A model generated the notes under the pieces. It searched no databases. It was not told the origin of the DNA and saw only the letters and a program-made list of their open reading frames with translations. DNA of 64,000 nucleotides from NCBI RefSeq assembly GCF_036636695.1, contig NZ_JAVWNW010000008.1, one strand, 5' to 3'. Made by a program: the position numbers and the translations under genes. How positions within the stretch are numbered: position 1 is the first letter of the stretch; the number at the start of each line of letters is the position of its first letter. This DNA is from Anaerorhabdus sp036636695 (GTDB lineage: Bacteria; Bacillota_I; Bacilli_A; Erysipelotrichales; Erysipelotrichaceae). This document shows, piece after piece, positions 1 through 8,619 of the stretch.

Positions 1-393
1 GAAGAAGTGAAACGAGCATTCTATACTGTGCGTGATGCAATAAAAATGGCAAAAGATGCGATGAAACCAGGTGTGACTGGTTATCAAATTGATAAGATTG
101 CAAGAAGCCATGTCGTCAGTGAAGGATATGATTCTTGGAATGCTGCACTTGGACATCAAGTGGGACATGAAACACATGATGGAGGATATATCCTTGCAAA
201 TCGTCGCCCGCGTTATAACCGACCAGAATTAATTGATCAACCATTAGATGAAGGAAACGTCTTCACAATAGAGCCTGGTGTTGAAACATCACGTGGACGT
301 ATTGGTATTGAAGAAATGGTTGTGATTACAAAAGATGGATGCGAATGGCTAGTTCCTCCGCAACAAGAATTGATGCTAGTGAGGGTGAAATAA
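1..393 (+). CDS. M24 family metallopeptidase (Xaa-Pro peptidase-like), C-terminal part
   Basis: The reading frame is already open at base 1, so the gene starts upstream of the window and only the last 130 residues are visible. They carry the end of a pita-bread (creatinase/aminopeptidase P) fold: a His-rich segment GHQVGHETH at about residues 49-57 of the fragment, a Glu in FTIEPGVE and a second Glu in IGIEEMVVIT. These match the His and two Glu metal ligands of M24 peptidases; the two Asp ligands would lie upstream. The family removes N-terminal residues next to proline or splits X-Pro dipeptides in the cytoplasm. The stop codon overlaps the start of pepD (TAATG), so the two are translationally coupled. 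A complete M24 paralogue lies in the same operon at 2997. Exact substrate is unknown. Confidence 0.85.
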   Translation, partial: EEVKRAFYTVRDAIKMAKDAMKPGVTGYQIDKIARSHVVSEGYDSWNAALGHQVGHETHDGGYILANRRPRYNRPELIDQPLDEGNVFTIEPGVETSRGRIGIEEMVVITKDGCEWLVPPQQELMLVRVK

Positions 394-1808
394 TGACACG
401 TTGTTATGATTTTTTTAAGGAAACATGCAAGTTTCCACATGGTTCATATAATGAAAAACAATTAAGTGATTACTTAGTTGAGTTCGCTAAAAAGAATGAT
501 TTAAAAGTAATTCAAGATGATATGTTCAATGTTGTAATCTACAAAGATGCAACACCAGGATATGAAGATCACGATACACTTATGCTTCAAGCACATATGG
601 ATATGGTGGATGAAAAAAATAAAGAAAGTAATCATGACTTTACCAAAGATCCTATTGAAATTATCGAAATGGAAGATGGATGGATTAAAGCAAATGGAAC
701 AACTCTAGGTGCAGATGATGGTATAGGCACTGCTTATATGCTTGCGATTCTAGAAGACAAAACATTGGAACATCCAGCGTTGGAGTGTGTCTTTACAGTT
801 CAAGAAGAAGTTGGTTTATTTGGAGCAATGAATCTAAAAGCAGAATATTTTAAAGCTAAAAATGCGATTAGTTTAGATGGTGGCGATGAAAAGACACTTC
901 TTTCATCTGCTGGCGGAAGACGTGTTGAAATAAAAATACCAATGGGCTGTCAACCGGTTCACACAAAGGGATTACGTATTATGGTACGTGGTTTACAAGG
1001 TGGACATAGTGGTGGCAGTATTGATAAAGAATTAGGAAATAGTAATAAAATTATGGGTAGAGTTTTATATCACCTCCAAAAGGCAGTAGATATTCGTTTA
1101 GTATCTATTGAGGGAGGTTCTAAAGACAATGCCATTCCTAGAGAAAATGATGCAGTAATTGCATATGATGAAAAAGACCATGATCAAGTTCTTGCGATAA
1201 TCAAAAAACAAGAAGAAGATATATTCGCGCTATTAGAATTTTCAGATGCTGGCTTTAAATTGTCAGTTGAAGAAGAGACAGTAAGTCAATCCATGTCAAA
1301 ATATAATACAAAACAATTTATTCGTTTCTTGTACTTACTTCCAAATGGTTTGATTTCAAAGAGTATGAATATTCCAGGACTTACATTAACTTCATTAAAT
1401 GTGGGTGTTATTTCATGTAATGAAGTGTCAATTGTAATTCACCTATCATTAAGAAGTGCTTATAATGAGAGCATTGATGAAATGACATATTCAATTAAAG
1501 AGTTATGTGATTTGTTTGAATATTCAATGTCAACAGATTCAAGTTATCCAGGATGGCGTTATAAAGAAATTAATCCATTAAGAGATGTTATCTGTGAGAT
1601 ATATAAAGATATGACAGGTAATGAAATGGAAAAGGTTGCAGCTCATGGAGGAAATGAATGTGGAATACTTGAAAGTATTCTAGATAATCCCAATATTGCA
1701 AATCTTGGTCCATGTATGAAATATATTCACACCCCACAAGAAACACTTCAACTTGAATCTTTTGATCGCATGTATGATGTGTTAGTTAATGTAATAAAGA
1801 GATTATGA
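393..1808 (+). CDS. pepD: Aminoacyl-histidine dipeptidase PepD (M20 family)
   Basis: A 471-residue zinc peptidase that hydrolyses dipeptides such as Xaa-His in the cytoplasm. The N-terminus contains FKETCKFPHGSYNE, typical of the PepD subgroup. Metal-site motifs follow in order: HMDMVDE (His68, Asp70), GTTLGADDGIG, VQEEVGLFGA with the catalytic Glu pair, SLDGGDE, and a C-terminal HTPQE. An insert around GGHSGGSIDKE is the lid/dimerisation domain of M20 enzymes. The length agrees with E. coli PepD (about 485). The ATG at 393 overlaps the previous stop and has GAGGGTG just upstream; the frame stays open to 339, but that would overlap the M24 gene by 55 bases. The gene lies between an M24 peptidase and an MFS transporter and overlaps the latter by four bases. 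Confidence 0.92.
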   Translation: MTRCYDFFKETCKFPHGSYNEKQLSDYLVEFAKKNDLKVIQDDMFNVVIYKDATPGYEDHDTLMLQAHMDMVDEKNKESNHDFTKDPIEIIEMEDGWIKANGTTLGADDGIGTAYMLAILEDKTLEHPALECVFTVQEEVGLFGAMNLKAEYFKAKNAISLDGGDEKTLLSSAGGRRVEIKIPMGCQPVHTKGLRIMVRGLQGGHSGGSIDKELGNSNKIMGRVLYHLQKAVDIRLVSIEGGSKDNAIPRENDAVIAYDEKDHDQVLAIIKKQEEDIFALLEFSDAGFKLSVEEETVSQSMSKYNTKQFIRFLYLLPNGLISKSMNIPGLTLTSLNVGVISCNEVSIVIHLSLRSAYNESIDEMTYSIKELCDLFEYSMSTDSSYPGWRYKEINPLRDVICEIYKDMTGNEMEKVAAHGGNECGILESILDNPNIANLGPCMKYIHTPQETLQLESFDRMYDVLVNVIKRL

Positions 1809-2992
1809 GTTCCAAGGTTTCTTTAAAGCGTTACTTTATTTTAATTATTCTTCAAACACTTGCGGCGAATTTTGCGCACCCAGTAACTCCAACATTGATT
1901 AGTGATTTGAAATTTCATAACTATATGTTTGGGGTAGCGTTTGCGTCAATGTCACTTACTTACTTCTTATTTGCACCTTTTTGGGGAAAGGTTAGTGATT
2001 TAATAGGAAGAGTAAAAGTGTTAGCGTTATGTTGTATAGGCTACGCAATTGGTCAATGGGTTATGAGTGGAATGCATACAGAATTAGATTTTGTAATTGC
2101 ACGATTGATTTCAGGGTTCTTTATTGGTGGAATTAGTGTTTGCCAACTTACTTATATTATTGATGTATGTGACTTGGAAAATCGAGGAAGAAATCTTGTC
2201 ATTAATGCAACAATTCAATCGGTGTGTGGTCCGCTAGGTTATTTAATCGGTGGATTAATTGGTACTTATTCAATTACATTGCTTTTTGGTTCGCAAGTTT
2301 TTCTACTAGCTTTATCTGGAGTACTCTTCTTTATCTTTTTAAAGGATATTGATAATGAGAAAAAGAAAGTAACTAGAAAAGAATTTATAAAAAATGCAAA
2401 TCCATTTGCTTCATTTATTGGAATTAATAAATACTTAACAAAACAATTAGTAATCTTTTTTGTAGCTATTATAATTGCATCATTTGGAATTACTGCCTTT
2501 GATCAATGCTTTAATTATTATATTAAAGATGTATATGGCTTTCTCCCTGCGTATAATGGATTATTAAAAGCAGTAATAGGAATTATTGCGTTACTTGCGA
2601 ATGTAACAATTTGTATGTGGCTTATGAAAAATACAACGATTAAAAAAACACTTGTCTATGTATATGCATTAACTAGTATCGTTGCCTTTCTTGTAGCTGG
2701 AACAAAAGAATTACTATTCTTTGTAATTGTGGCTATTCTATATTTTGCATTAGTTGCAATAGTGACACCACTTCAACAACAGATTGTTTCATTACAAACA
2801 ACGCCTAAAAGTAATGGTCAAATCATGGGGTTTTATAGCTCTGTGAATTCTTTGGGAATGGTTTGTGGATCATTATTTGCAGGATTTATCTATGATTTAG
2901 GTCCATCGATTTCATTTCTAATAACAGCTATATGTTTCTTATGCATAGCTGTATTAATTGGATTAACCAATCGATTATCAATGAAAGGATAA
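1805..2992 (+). CDS. Major facilitator superfamily transporter
   Basis: A 395-residue, very hydrophobic protein with about 12 predicted membrane segments. The cytoplasmic loop after the second segment reads GKVSDLIGRVKVL, the MFS motif A (GxxxDxxGRRxxL). A longer polar loop near residues 180-200 separates the two six-helix halves. It starts inside the pepD stop codon (ATGA), so it is co-translated with the peptidase. The substrate cannot be read from sequence. Its place between three peptidase genes suggests uptake of small peptides or export of released amino acids, but that is inference from context; the fold is also used by drug exporters. Confidence 0.85.
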   Translation: MSSKVSLKRYFILIILQTLAANFAHPVTPTLISDLKFHNYMFGVAFASMSLTYFLFAPFWGKVSDLIGRVKVLALCCIGYAIGQWVMSGMHTELDFVIARLISGFFIGGISVCQLTYIIDVCDLENRGRNLVINATIQSVCGPLGYLIGGLIGTYSITLLFGSQVFLLALSGVLFFIFLKDIDNEKKKVTRKEFIKNANPFASFIGINKYLTKQLVIFFVAIIIASFGITAFDQCFNYYIKDVYGFLPAYNGLLKAVIGIIALLANVTICMWLMKNTTIKKTLVYVYALTSIVAFLVAGTKELLFFVIVAILYFALVAIVTPLQQQIVSLQTTPKSNGQIMGFYSSVNSLGMVCGSLFAGFIYDLGPSISFLITAICFLCIAVLIGLTNRLSMKG

Positions 2993-2996
2993 TAAT

Positions 2997-4232
2997 ATGA
3001 GAACAGTAAAGACCCTTAGGGAGCAATATCAACTTATTGATGAATTGCTAGAAAAGAAACTACAACAAATACCAGCACTTATGGAAATTGCTGGCATTGA
3101 TATGTGGATTGTATTTGCGAAAGAATATAATGAAGACCCAATATTAGAGTTTCTTACACCAACATCATTTCCAACTGCTCGTCGATTAACATGTTTAATT
3201 TTTGCGAAAACAAAAGAAGGTTTTAAACGATATAATGCAGGCAGACCAAGTTCGGATTTAGATCCATATTATGAATCAATTTTCAATGATGTCGATGAAA
3301 AACAATTTGCTGCAATTCGAGCAATTATTGAAAAAATTAACCCAACTAAAATTGGATTAAACTTCTCAAGTCATTATGCATTTGGTGATGGACTAACAAA
3401 GTCAATTTATGATGATTTTGCGAAGGCAATGTCGAAGGAAATTCTTGATAAAGTTGTAAGTGCAGAAAACCTTTGCTTACGTTATTTGGAAACGCGATTA
3501 CCAGAAGAATTAGAACGCTACAAAGAGATTGCGGAACTTGCGATGGATATTGTAAATGAAGCATTCTCATTCAATGTAATTGAACTAGGAAAAACCACAA
3601 CACGTGATTTAGAATGGTGGCTAAAACAAGAAGTCAATCGTTTGGGATTACCTTTTTGGTTTCCACCAACAATTGACTTACAACGAAAAGACTCTGGTCC
3701 TATTTACGACGATGTGACAATTGAAAGGGGCGACTTGCTCCATGTTGACTTTGGTTTAATTTACCTTGGACTATGCACTGATCATCAACGTTTAGCGTAT
3801 GTTCCACAAGTAAATGAAACAGAAGTTCCAGAATATTTAATGAAAGCATTCAAGGAAAATAATCACTTCCAAGATATTGTATGTGCGAATTTTATTGAAG
3901 GAAGAACAGGTAATGAAATATTTACTGCTTCTGTGAATCAAGCTAAAGCAGAGGGAATTACGCCAATGTTATATACACATCCAATTGGTCATTATGGACA
4001 TGGTCCAGGACCTACAATAGGTCTATTTAATGAACAAAAAGAAATAAAAGTAAAAGGGGATTATCCACTTTACAAAAATACATGTTATGCGTTGGAACTT
4101 AATACAAAACGACTTGTTCCAGAATTTAGTAATAAAGATTTATATGTATTTACTGAAGAAACAATAGCCTTTGATGGTGAAAAATGTATTTACCTTGCAA
4201 AAGGCAGAGACCATATTCATTTGGTTAAGTAG
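2997..4232 (+). CDS. M24 family peptidase (Xaa-Pro aminopeptidase/dipeptidase-like)
   Basis: A complete 411-residue member of the creatinase/prolidase superfamily. Residues 1-170 look like the creatinase N-terminal domain (MWIVFAKEYNEDP near the start) and the rest is the catalytic pita-bread domain. Candidate metal ligands are Asp251 (HVDFG), Asp262 (CTDHQR), a His in the HPIGHYGHGPG cluster at 328-338, Glu367 (ALELNTK) and Glu388 (TEETIAF). The HPIGHYGHGPG segment is a variant of the usual GHGxG motif. The enzyme should split proline-containing peptides in the cytoplasm. It starts four bases after the MFS stop, with AAAGGAT upstream, and belongs to the same operon as pepD and the partial M24 gene at the window start. 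Confidence 0.88.
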   Translation: MRTVKTLREQYQLIDELLEKKLQQIPALMEIAGIDMWIVFAKEYNEDPILEFLTPTSFPTARRLTCLIFAKTKEGFKRYNAGRPSSDLDPYYESIFNDVDEKQFAAIRAIIEKINPTKIGLNFSSHYAFGDGLTKSIYDDFAKAMSKEILDKVVSAENLCLRYLETRLPEELERYKEIAELAMDIVNEAFSFNVIELGKTTTRDLEWWLKQEVNRLGLPFWFPPTIDLQRKDSGPIYDDVTIERGDLLHVDFGLIYLGLCTDHQRLAYVPQVNETEVPEYLMKAFKENNHFQDIVCANFIEGRTGNEIFTASVNQAKAEGITPMLYTHPIGHYGHGPGPTIGLFNEQKEIKVKGDYPLYKNTCYALELNTKRLVPEFSNKDLYVFTEETIAFDGEKCIYLAKGRDHIHLVK

Positions 4233-4241
4233 GAGGACACT

Positions 4242-4796
4242 ATGAAAAAACCGTATGTTATTGTTTTAACTGGTGCCAGCAGTGTTGGTAAAAAACCAAT
4301 TGTCAGAGCTCTATTAGAAGATAAAGAACTAGACTTAAATTATTGCAAATCACTCACAACACGTCCTAAAAGAGATGATGAGATTGATGGGCAAGACTAC
4401 TTCTTTATTTCACACGATAGTTTTGTAAAAGAAGTCAAAGAAAAGAAAATTCTAGAATATACAGAATTCAACGGTTACTATTATGGAACTAGTCGTGAAC
4501 AAATTGAGTTTCTCTTGAGTATTGGTAAGAATGTATTAATTGATGTAGAGGCACAAGGGGTTGGGCAAATTAAACTGATATTGCCAGAAGCACTATGTGT
4601 ATTTGTCGAACCATCAAGCATGGAAGACCTTGAACAACAAATTCGAGATCGATACAATGATAATGAATTTTCAATGAAGCATAGAATTAACAAAGCTAAG
4701 ATGGAAATGGAACTTCTTCCATTATTCCGTCATACTGTTAAAGTAGACAATGTTAATGAAGCTGTTGAAGACATTAAACGATTTGTAGCTGAATAA
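4242..4796 (+). CDS. Guanylate kinase-like protein with altered P-loop
   Basis: A 184-residue protein with the guanylate kinase fold. The GMP-binding region is well kept: SLTTRPKRDDEIDGQDYFF, then LEYTEFNGYYYGTSREQIE, and VLIDVEAQGVGQIK. The P-loop is unusual: residues 10-18 read GASSVGKKP, where bacterial guanylate kinases have GPSGVGKGT or GKS[ST]. The Lys of GK is kept, but the following Ser/Thr that contacts Mg-ATP is missing. It therefore may be a slow or non-catalytic paralogue; a normal gmk would have to exist elsewhere in the genome, which cannot be seen here. An AGGAGG site lies seven bases upstream of the ATG. It is the last gene of the peptidase operon and is followed by a terminator. 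Confidence 0.8.
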   Translation: MKKPYVIVLTGASSVGKKPIVRALLEDKELDLNYCKSLTTRPKRDDEIDGQDYFFISHDSFVKEVKEKKILEYTEFNGYYYGTSREQIEFLLSIGKNVLIDVEAQGVGQIKLILPEALCVFVEPSSMEDLEQQIRDRYNDNEFSMKHRINKAKMEMELLPLFRHTVKVDNVNEAVEDIKRFVAE

Positions 4797-4803
4797 GTAG
4801 GAT

Positions 4804-4866
4804 AGGACTTAAAATGTAGAGTTGAGAAGTATTTCAATAGCTCTTAACTTTAAGTCCTTTTATTTA
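4804..4866 (+). terminator. Rho-independent terminator with long two-part stem
   Basis: AGGACTTAAA (4804-4813) pairs perfectly with TTTAAGTCCT (4849-4858). An inner stem GTTGAGA/CTCTTAAC (with one G-U pair) closes the loop. TTTTTATTT follows. This ends the peptidase operon and separates it from the aminotransferase gene. Confidence 0.85.
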
Positions 4867-4887
4867 AAAGAAAGAGTGGAAAACAAG

Positions 4888-6096
4888 ATGAAAGAGAAAA
4901 TGATAGAAGCCTTTAAAAAAGCAGAAGGTGGCATGTTTATTGAAGTAGAAAAAGCAGATGTTGGTAGTTCGTATCAAGAAATGGAAAAACAAGGAGTAGC
5001 ACTTATGGGATGGGCAGATCCTTTTATGCCAGATAAAAGTTTACCAGTACATGTTGAAGAAGCACTAATCAATTCAATAAAAGGTGCGTCAGCTGCACAT
5101 TATACTGCACCTGTAGGTAGTCAAGAATTAAAAGATAAACTTGCCATAAAACTTGAACAATTCAACAAGTTAAAAGTCGATTCACATCGTAATATTTTGA
5201 TTACTCCAGGATCAGATTCTGGCTTGTATTTTGCTATTTTACCTTTTATCAATGAAGGTGATGAAGTTCTCATACCGACACCAAGTTATCCAAATAATTT
5301 CTTGGATATTGAAATCATGGGCGGTAAAGTAGTTCCTGTTCCTTTAAATGAAGAAGAAGACTATCAATTTAATGAAGATACATTTGAAAAACATGTGACT
5401 TCTAAAACAAAGATGATTTTGTTGACTCATCCGAACAATCCAACAACAACCGTATTCAACCGTAAATCATTAGAAATACTTGCGAAATGTGCTATCGAAC
5501 ATGATTTAATCTTGGTTTGTGATCAAGCCTTTGAAGATTATTGTTATGAAAATGAATTCATTACGCCAGCTGCTTTACCAGGAATGTTTGAAAGAACTGT
5601 AACGGTATTTTCATTCTCTAAAGGAATGGGATTGAGTGGGCTGCGAGTTGGCTATGTGGTGTGTTCAGATGTAATCATGGATGCTATGTTTGCAAATGCA
5701 GTTGCTGTAATTGGTGCTACCAATACTTCTTGTCAACAGGCGGTATTAGCAGCATTGAATGATACACGATTTATGAAGGAATTTGAAAGCGCATTTGATT
5801 TGAGAAGGCACCGAGCTTTTGAGATATTTAACTCTATTCCCAACGTTAGTATGAAACTTCCTGAATCAGGTTTCTTATGCTGGGTCAATGTTTCAAAACT
5901 AGGTAAATCGAGTGATATAGTTAAATATTTATTGAAAGAAGCTAAGGTTTCGGTAAATGATGGTGTTAACTATGGTATCGGTGGTGAAGGACATTTAAGA
6001 ATTGTTTTAGGTGTTTATCGTGATAATTGGAAAATATTTGATATACTAGATAGGGTTAAAAATGCATTGATGCATTACCAAGATATGAACAACTAA
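4888..6096 (+). CDS. PLP-dependent aminotransferase, class I/II
   Basis: A 402-residue fold-type I aminotransferase. Visible landmarks are PVGSQELKDKLA, the PLP-phosphate region ITPGSDSGLY, HPNNPTT (substrate-carboxylate region), the PLP-ring Asp in CDQAFEDY, and FSFSKGMGLSGLRVGY with the Schiff-base Lys245. It transfers amino groups between an amino acid and a 2-oxo acid in the cytoplasm; the amino acid is unknown. The frame stays open to 4822, but that start lies inside the terminator hairpin; the ATG at 4888, after AAAGAGTGGA, is chosen instead. The TTG-started regulator gene follows after 12 bases, suggesting the two form a unit. Confidence 0.88.
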   Translation: MKEKMIEAFKKAEGGMFIEVEKADVGSSYQEMEKQGVALMGWADPFMPDKSLPVHVEEALINSIKGASAAHYTAPVGSQELKDKLAIKLEQFNKLKVDSHRNILITPGSDSGLYFAILPFINEGDEVLIPTPSYPNNFLDIEIMGGKVVPVPLNEEEDYQFNEDTFEKHVTSKTKMILLTHPNNPTTTVFNRKSLEILAKCAIEHDLILVCDQAFEDYCYENEFITPAALPGMFERTVTVFSFSKGMGLSGLRVGYVVCSDVIMDAMFANAVAVIGATNTSCQQAVLAALNDTRFMKEFESAFDLRRHRAFEIFNSIPNVSMKLPESGFLCWVNVSKLGKSSDIVKYLLKEAKVSVNDGVNYGIGGEGHLRIVLGVYRDNWKIFDILDRVKNALMHYQDMNN

Positions 6097-6108
6097 GGGG
6101 GAGTTTTT

Positions 6109-6780
6109 TTGAATAACGCAATTATTTTAACAGAAGTAGATCGCCAAATACTAAACTCATATGCAAATTTTTTGCATGGTCTAGCAAATTACTTAGGTGA
6201 TGCATATGAGATTGTTCTACATAGTTTAGAGGATTACGAACACTCTGTTGTAGCGATTATTAATGGAGAACATACAGGAAGAAAGATTGGAGCACCAATT
6301 ACAAATCTTGCTTTAGATATGTTAGATAAACTTGTGGATTCCAAACAAGATAACATCTCATATTTCAGTACAAATAAAAAAGGAGAACCGCTAAAATCTG
6401 CGACAATCTCCATCCGTGGTGAAAATAATCGTATCATTGGTTTACTATGTATGAATTTATATTTGAATACGCCACTAGTTGATGTATTAAATCTATTTAT
6501 GAGTCCTCAACAACAAATTCATTTTCCATCTTCAAAAGAGAGTTTTGTCGAAAATTCAAGTGAATTGATTGAGTCTTCATTAAAAAATATTAAAGCGAAA
6601 GTAGATGCGGATAACTCTATTTCAGTTGCTAATAAAAATAAAGTAATTATTTCAATGCTAAATAGTTATGGTATATTCAACATTAAGGATTCTGTAATAA
6701 AAGTTGCTGAATTACTTAATATATCTAAAAATACAGTGTATATGCATTTACGAAATGCTAATGAATCAAATCATGTTTAG
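6109..6780 (+). CDS. YheO-type PAS plus helix-turn-helix regulator
   Basis: A 223-residue protein that matches the YheO-like layout. Residues 10-115 form a PAS-like sensor domain (FLHGLANYLGDAYEIVLHSLED, then ATISIRGENNRIIGLLCMN). Residues 170-220 form a helix-turn-helix of the HTH_22 type, ending in VAELLNISKNTVYMHLRN. Such proteins are transcription factors found next to amino-acid metabolism genes. The start is TTG at 6109 with a strong AAGGGGGAG site. It follows the aminotransferase by 12 bases and probably controls that gene or its own operon; the effector is unknown. Confidence 0.85.
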   Translation: MNNAIILTEVDRQILNSYANFLHGLANYLGDAYEIVLHSLEDYEHSVVAIINGEHTGRKIGAPITNLALDMLDKLVDSKQDNISYFSTNKKGEPLKSATISIRGENNRIIGLLCMNLYLNTPLVDVLNLFMSPQQQIHFPSSKESFVENSSELIESSLKNIKAKVDADNSISVANKNKVIISMLNSYGIFNIKDSVIKVAELLNISKNTVYMHLRNANESNHV

Positions 6781-6837
6781 TCTTCACTGCTAATAATGAT
6801 GTGGTAAAATAGTTCGTAGAAGCTTGGGGGATGACAA

Positions 6838-7686
6838 ATGGAAAAAGTAGGTTTGATTCTTGAGGGTGGCGGAATGCGAGGTGTATTTACTACTGGTGTT
6901 CTTGACTGTTTCCTTGATAATGGAATTGAGTTTGATGAAATCATAGGCGTTTCTGCTGGCGCATGTCATGCTTGTAGTTATATATCTAAACAAAGGAAGC
7001 GTGCACGTGATATCTGTGTTAACTATATTGATGATAAACGATATTGTAGCGTCTATAGCTTAATCACAACAGGAGATATGTTTGGTGTTCAATTTGCTTA
7101 TCATGAAATACCAGATGTATTATACCCATTTGACCATGAAACATATAACTCAAGTAACACTAAATTATATTCAACTGTCACTAATGTTGAAACAGGTGAA
7201 GCTGAATATCATTTATTAAAAGATATGAAAGAAGATATTGATGATTTGCGCGCATCTGCTTCATTACCATTTGTATCTAGAATTGTAGATATTAAAGGTA
7301 GTAAGTATTTGGATGGAGGAATTGTAGATTCTATTCCATTGAAGAAAATTGAAACAGATGGATGTACTAAAAATATTGTGGTACTTACACAACCAAAAGA
7401 ATATCGAAAAACCGAAAATAAAATTGCATGGCTTGCTAAAATTTTATATCGTAAGTATCCAAAAATGTATGATTTGTTAAAAAAACGACATCTTGCTTAT
7501 AATGAAGAAATCGCATATGTGGATGAACAAGAAGCAAAGGGAAACATCTTAGTAATTAGACCAAAAAAAAGTTTAGATGTTAGTCGTATTGAGAAAGATA
7601 AAAATAAACTTGAAGCGATTTATCAACTAGGTTATGAAGTTACAAAAAATCAAGTTGATGAAATTATAAAATTTATTAAAAAATGA
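6838..7686 (+). CDS. Patatin-like phospholipase
   Basis: A 282-residue serine acyl-hydrolase of the bacterial patatin family (YjjU/RssA-like). The oxyanion-hole glycines are in LEGGGMRGVF at residues 8-17. The nucleophile is Ser39 in GVSAG, and the catalytic Asp is Asp159 in DGGIVDS, so the Ser-Asp dyad is intact. The rest is a lipase-like C-terminal region seen in YjjU-like proteins. It probably acts on membrane lipids or lysolipids in the cytoplasm; no signal peptide is present. The start has TTGGGGGATG directly upstream. It is separated from the YheO gene by 57 bases with a weak -10 (TAAAAT), so it may have its own promoter. Confidence 0.88.
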   Translation: MEKVGLILEGGGMRGVFTTGVLDCFLDNGIEFDEIIGVSAGACHACSYISKQRKRARDICVNYIDDKRYCSVYSLITTGDMFGVQFAYHEIPDVLYPFDHETYNSSNTKLYSTVTNVETGEAEYHLLKDMKEDIDDLRASASLPFVSRIVDIKGSKYLDGGIVDSIPLKKIETDGCTKNIVVLTQPKEYRKTENKIAWLAKILYRKYPKMYDLLKKRHLAYNEEIAYVDEQEAKGNILVIRPKKSLDVSRIEKDKNKLEAIYQLGYEVTKNQVDEIIKFIKK

Positions 7687-7709
7687 TTCCGTTGGAAATC
7701 ATTTTTTTA
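7681..7709. terminator. Bidirectional terminator between patatin and PHP genes
   Basis: AAATGATTCC pairs with GGAAATCATTT (one bulge) around a GTT loop, followed by a T-run on the plus strand. It overlaps the patatin stop codon and lies at the end of the convergent PHP gene. Confidence 0.75.
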
Positions 7710-8487
7710 TTTTTAATTCATCAAATTTTACTGAAGGCAAATCAAATTCAGGATATTCATTATGAAACAGTGTAATGTAGTCTTGCATTTCAAGATAATG
7801 TATTGGATCATGACAGTCTAGACCATATACAATCATGGGGCGATGCTTCATAAGAAGTTCAACTGTTTTTTTGTTAGGGTAGATAAATGATTCGCCAAAT
7901 GAATATTGTTGTTTCCCGTATCGCATACCTTTTAAATTGATTTCTATAGGGATACCTTCTTCTTTTGCGCAAATAAATATTTTTTCTATCGCTTTTGTAC
8001 AGGAGTCAGACCAATCATTGCGCGGTATCATAAAATAATCAGGATGAGCAAGATAGGTAAATAAACCTGATTTTATTCCTGCACAGATACTTTCTGCATA
8101 TTGAAGAACTCGTGTATCATCACAGAATTCACAATAATCAATACTGTTAGGTTCTTCGTAATGATGGCCCAAAATCAAATAGTCACAGACGTTTAATAAT
8201 TGTCTATAGTGTTCAAGATTGGTTTTAAAGTATTCACATTCAAAACCTAGTTTGATATCAATCTCATTCTTATATTTTTCTTTAAGTGATAATACTGAAT
8301 CAATATATTCTTGTACTTGATTCATAGTCATTCGATCACCCATTCCCTGATCATCAATGAGGGGAACATGGTCACTAAAACCAAGTGTTTTTATTCCTGC
8401 TTCAATTGCTTTTAGAACATATTCTTCATCAGTTCCAACAGCATGTAAACAACGGATTGTATGACTATGGATATTAAAATCTTGCAT
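7699..8487 (-). CDS. PHP-domain phosphoesterase, histidinol-phosphatase-like
   Basis: A 262-residue PHP-domain protein resembling the HisJ/HisK type of histidinol phosphatase. The metal-binding motifs are NIHSHT at residues 5-10, FSDHVPL near 37-43, an ECEY stretch near 104, GHHYEE near 127, AHPDYF near 167 and the C-terminal GLDCHDP. HisK-type enzymes remove phosphate from histidinol phosphate, but there are no other histidine-biosynthesis genes here, so another phosphate ester is possible. The start has AAGGAG nine bases upstream. It is transcribed alone, divergent from the MATE gene. Confidence 0.82.
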   Translation of the reverse strand: MQDFNIHSHTIRCLHAVGTDEEYVLKAIEAGIKTLGFSDHVPLIDDQGMGDRMTMNQVQEYIDSVLSLKEKYKNEIDIKLGFECEYFKTNLEHYRQLLNVCDYLILGHHYEEPNSIDYCEFCDDTRVLQYAESICAGIKSGLFTYLAHPDYFMIPRNDWSDSCTKAIEKIFICAKEEGIPIEINLKGMRYGKQQYSFGESFIYPNKKTVELLMKHRPMIVYGLDCHDPIHYLEMQDYITLFHNEYPEFDLPSVKFDELKIKK

Positions 8488-8528
8488 CTGGTTTCTCCTT
8501 GTGATTTCGCTATGAAATTTATAAAGAT

Positions 8529-8584
8529 ATTATAACATTTTCAAAAGAAAATGATTGTATGATTTATGTAAAAAATGATAGACT
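8529..8584. promoter_or_regulatory. Divergent promoter region for the PHP and MATE genes
   Basis: On the minus strand a perfect TATAAT (8529-8534) lies upstream of the PHP gene, without a clear -35. On the plus strand TTGTAT (8555-8560) and TAGACT (8579-8584), spaced by 18 bases, could drive the MATE gene. Both are judged by eye. Confidence 0.4.
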
Positions 8585-8619
8585 ATATCTAACGTTTTTA
8601 AGTAAGGGGGGGAAAGTGG

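Noticed and set aside
4822..4887. N-terminal extension of the aminotransferase to 4822
   Set aside because: The extension lies within a strong terminator hairpin; the ATG at 4888 has its own ribosome site.
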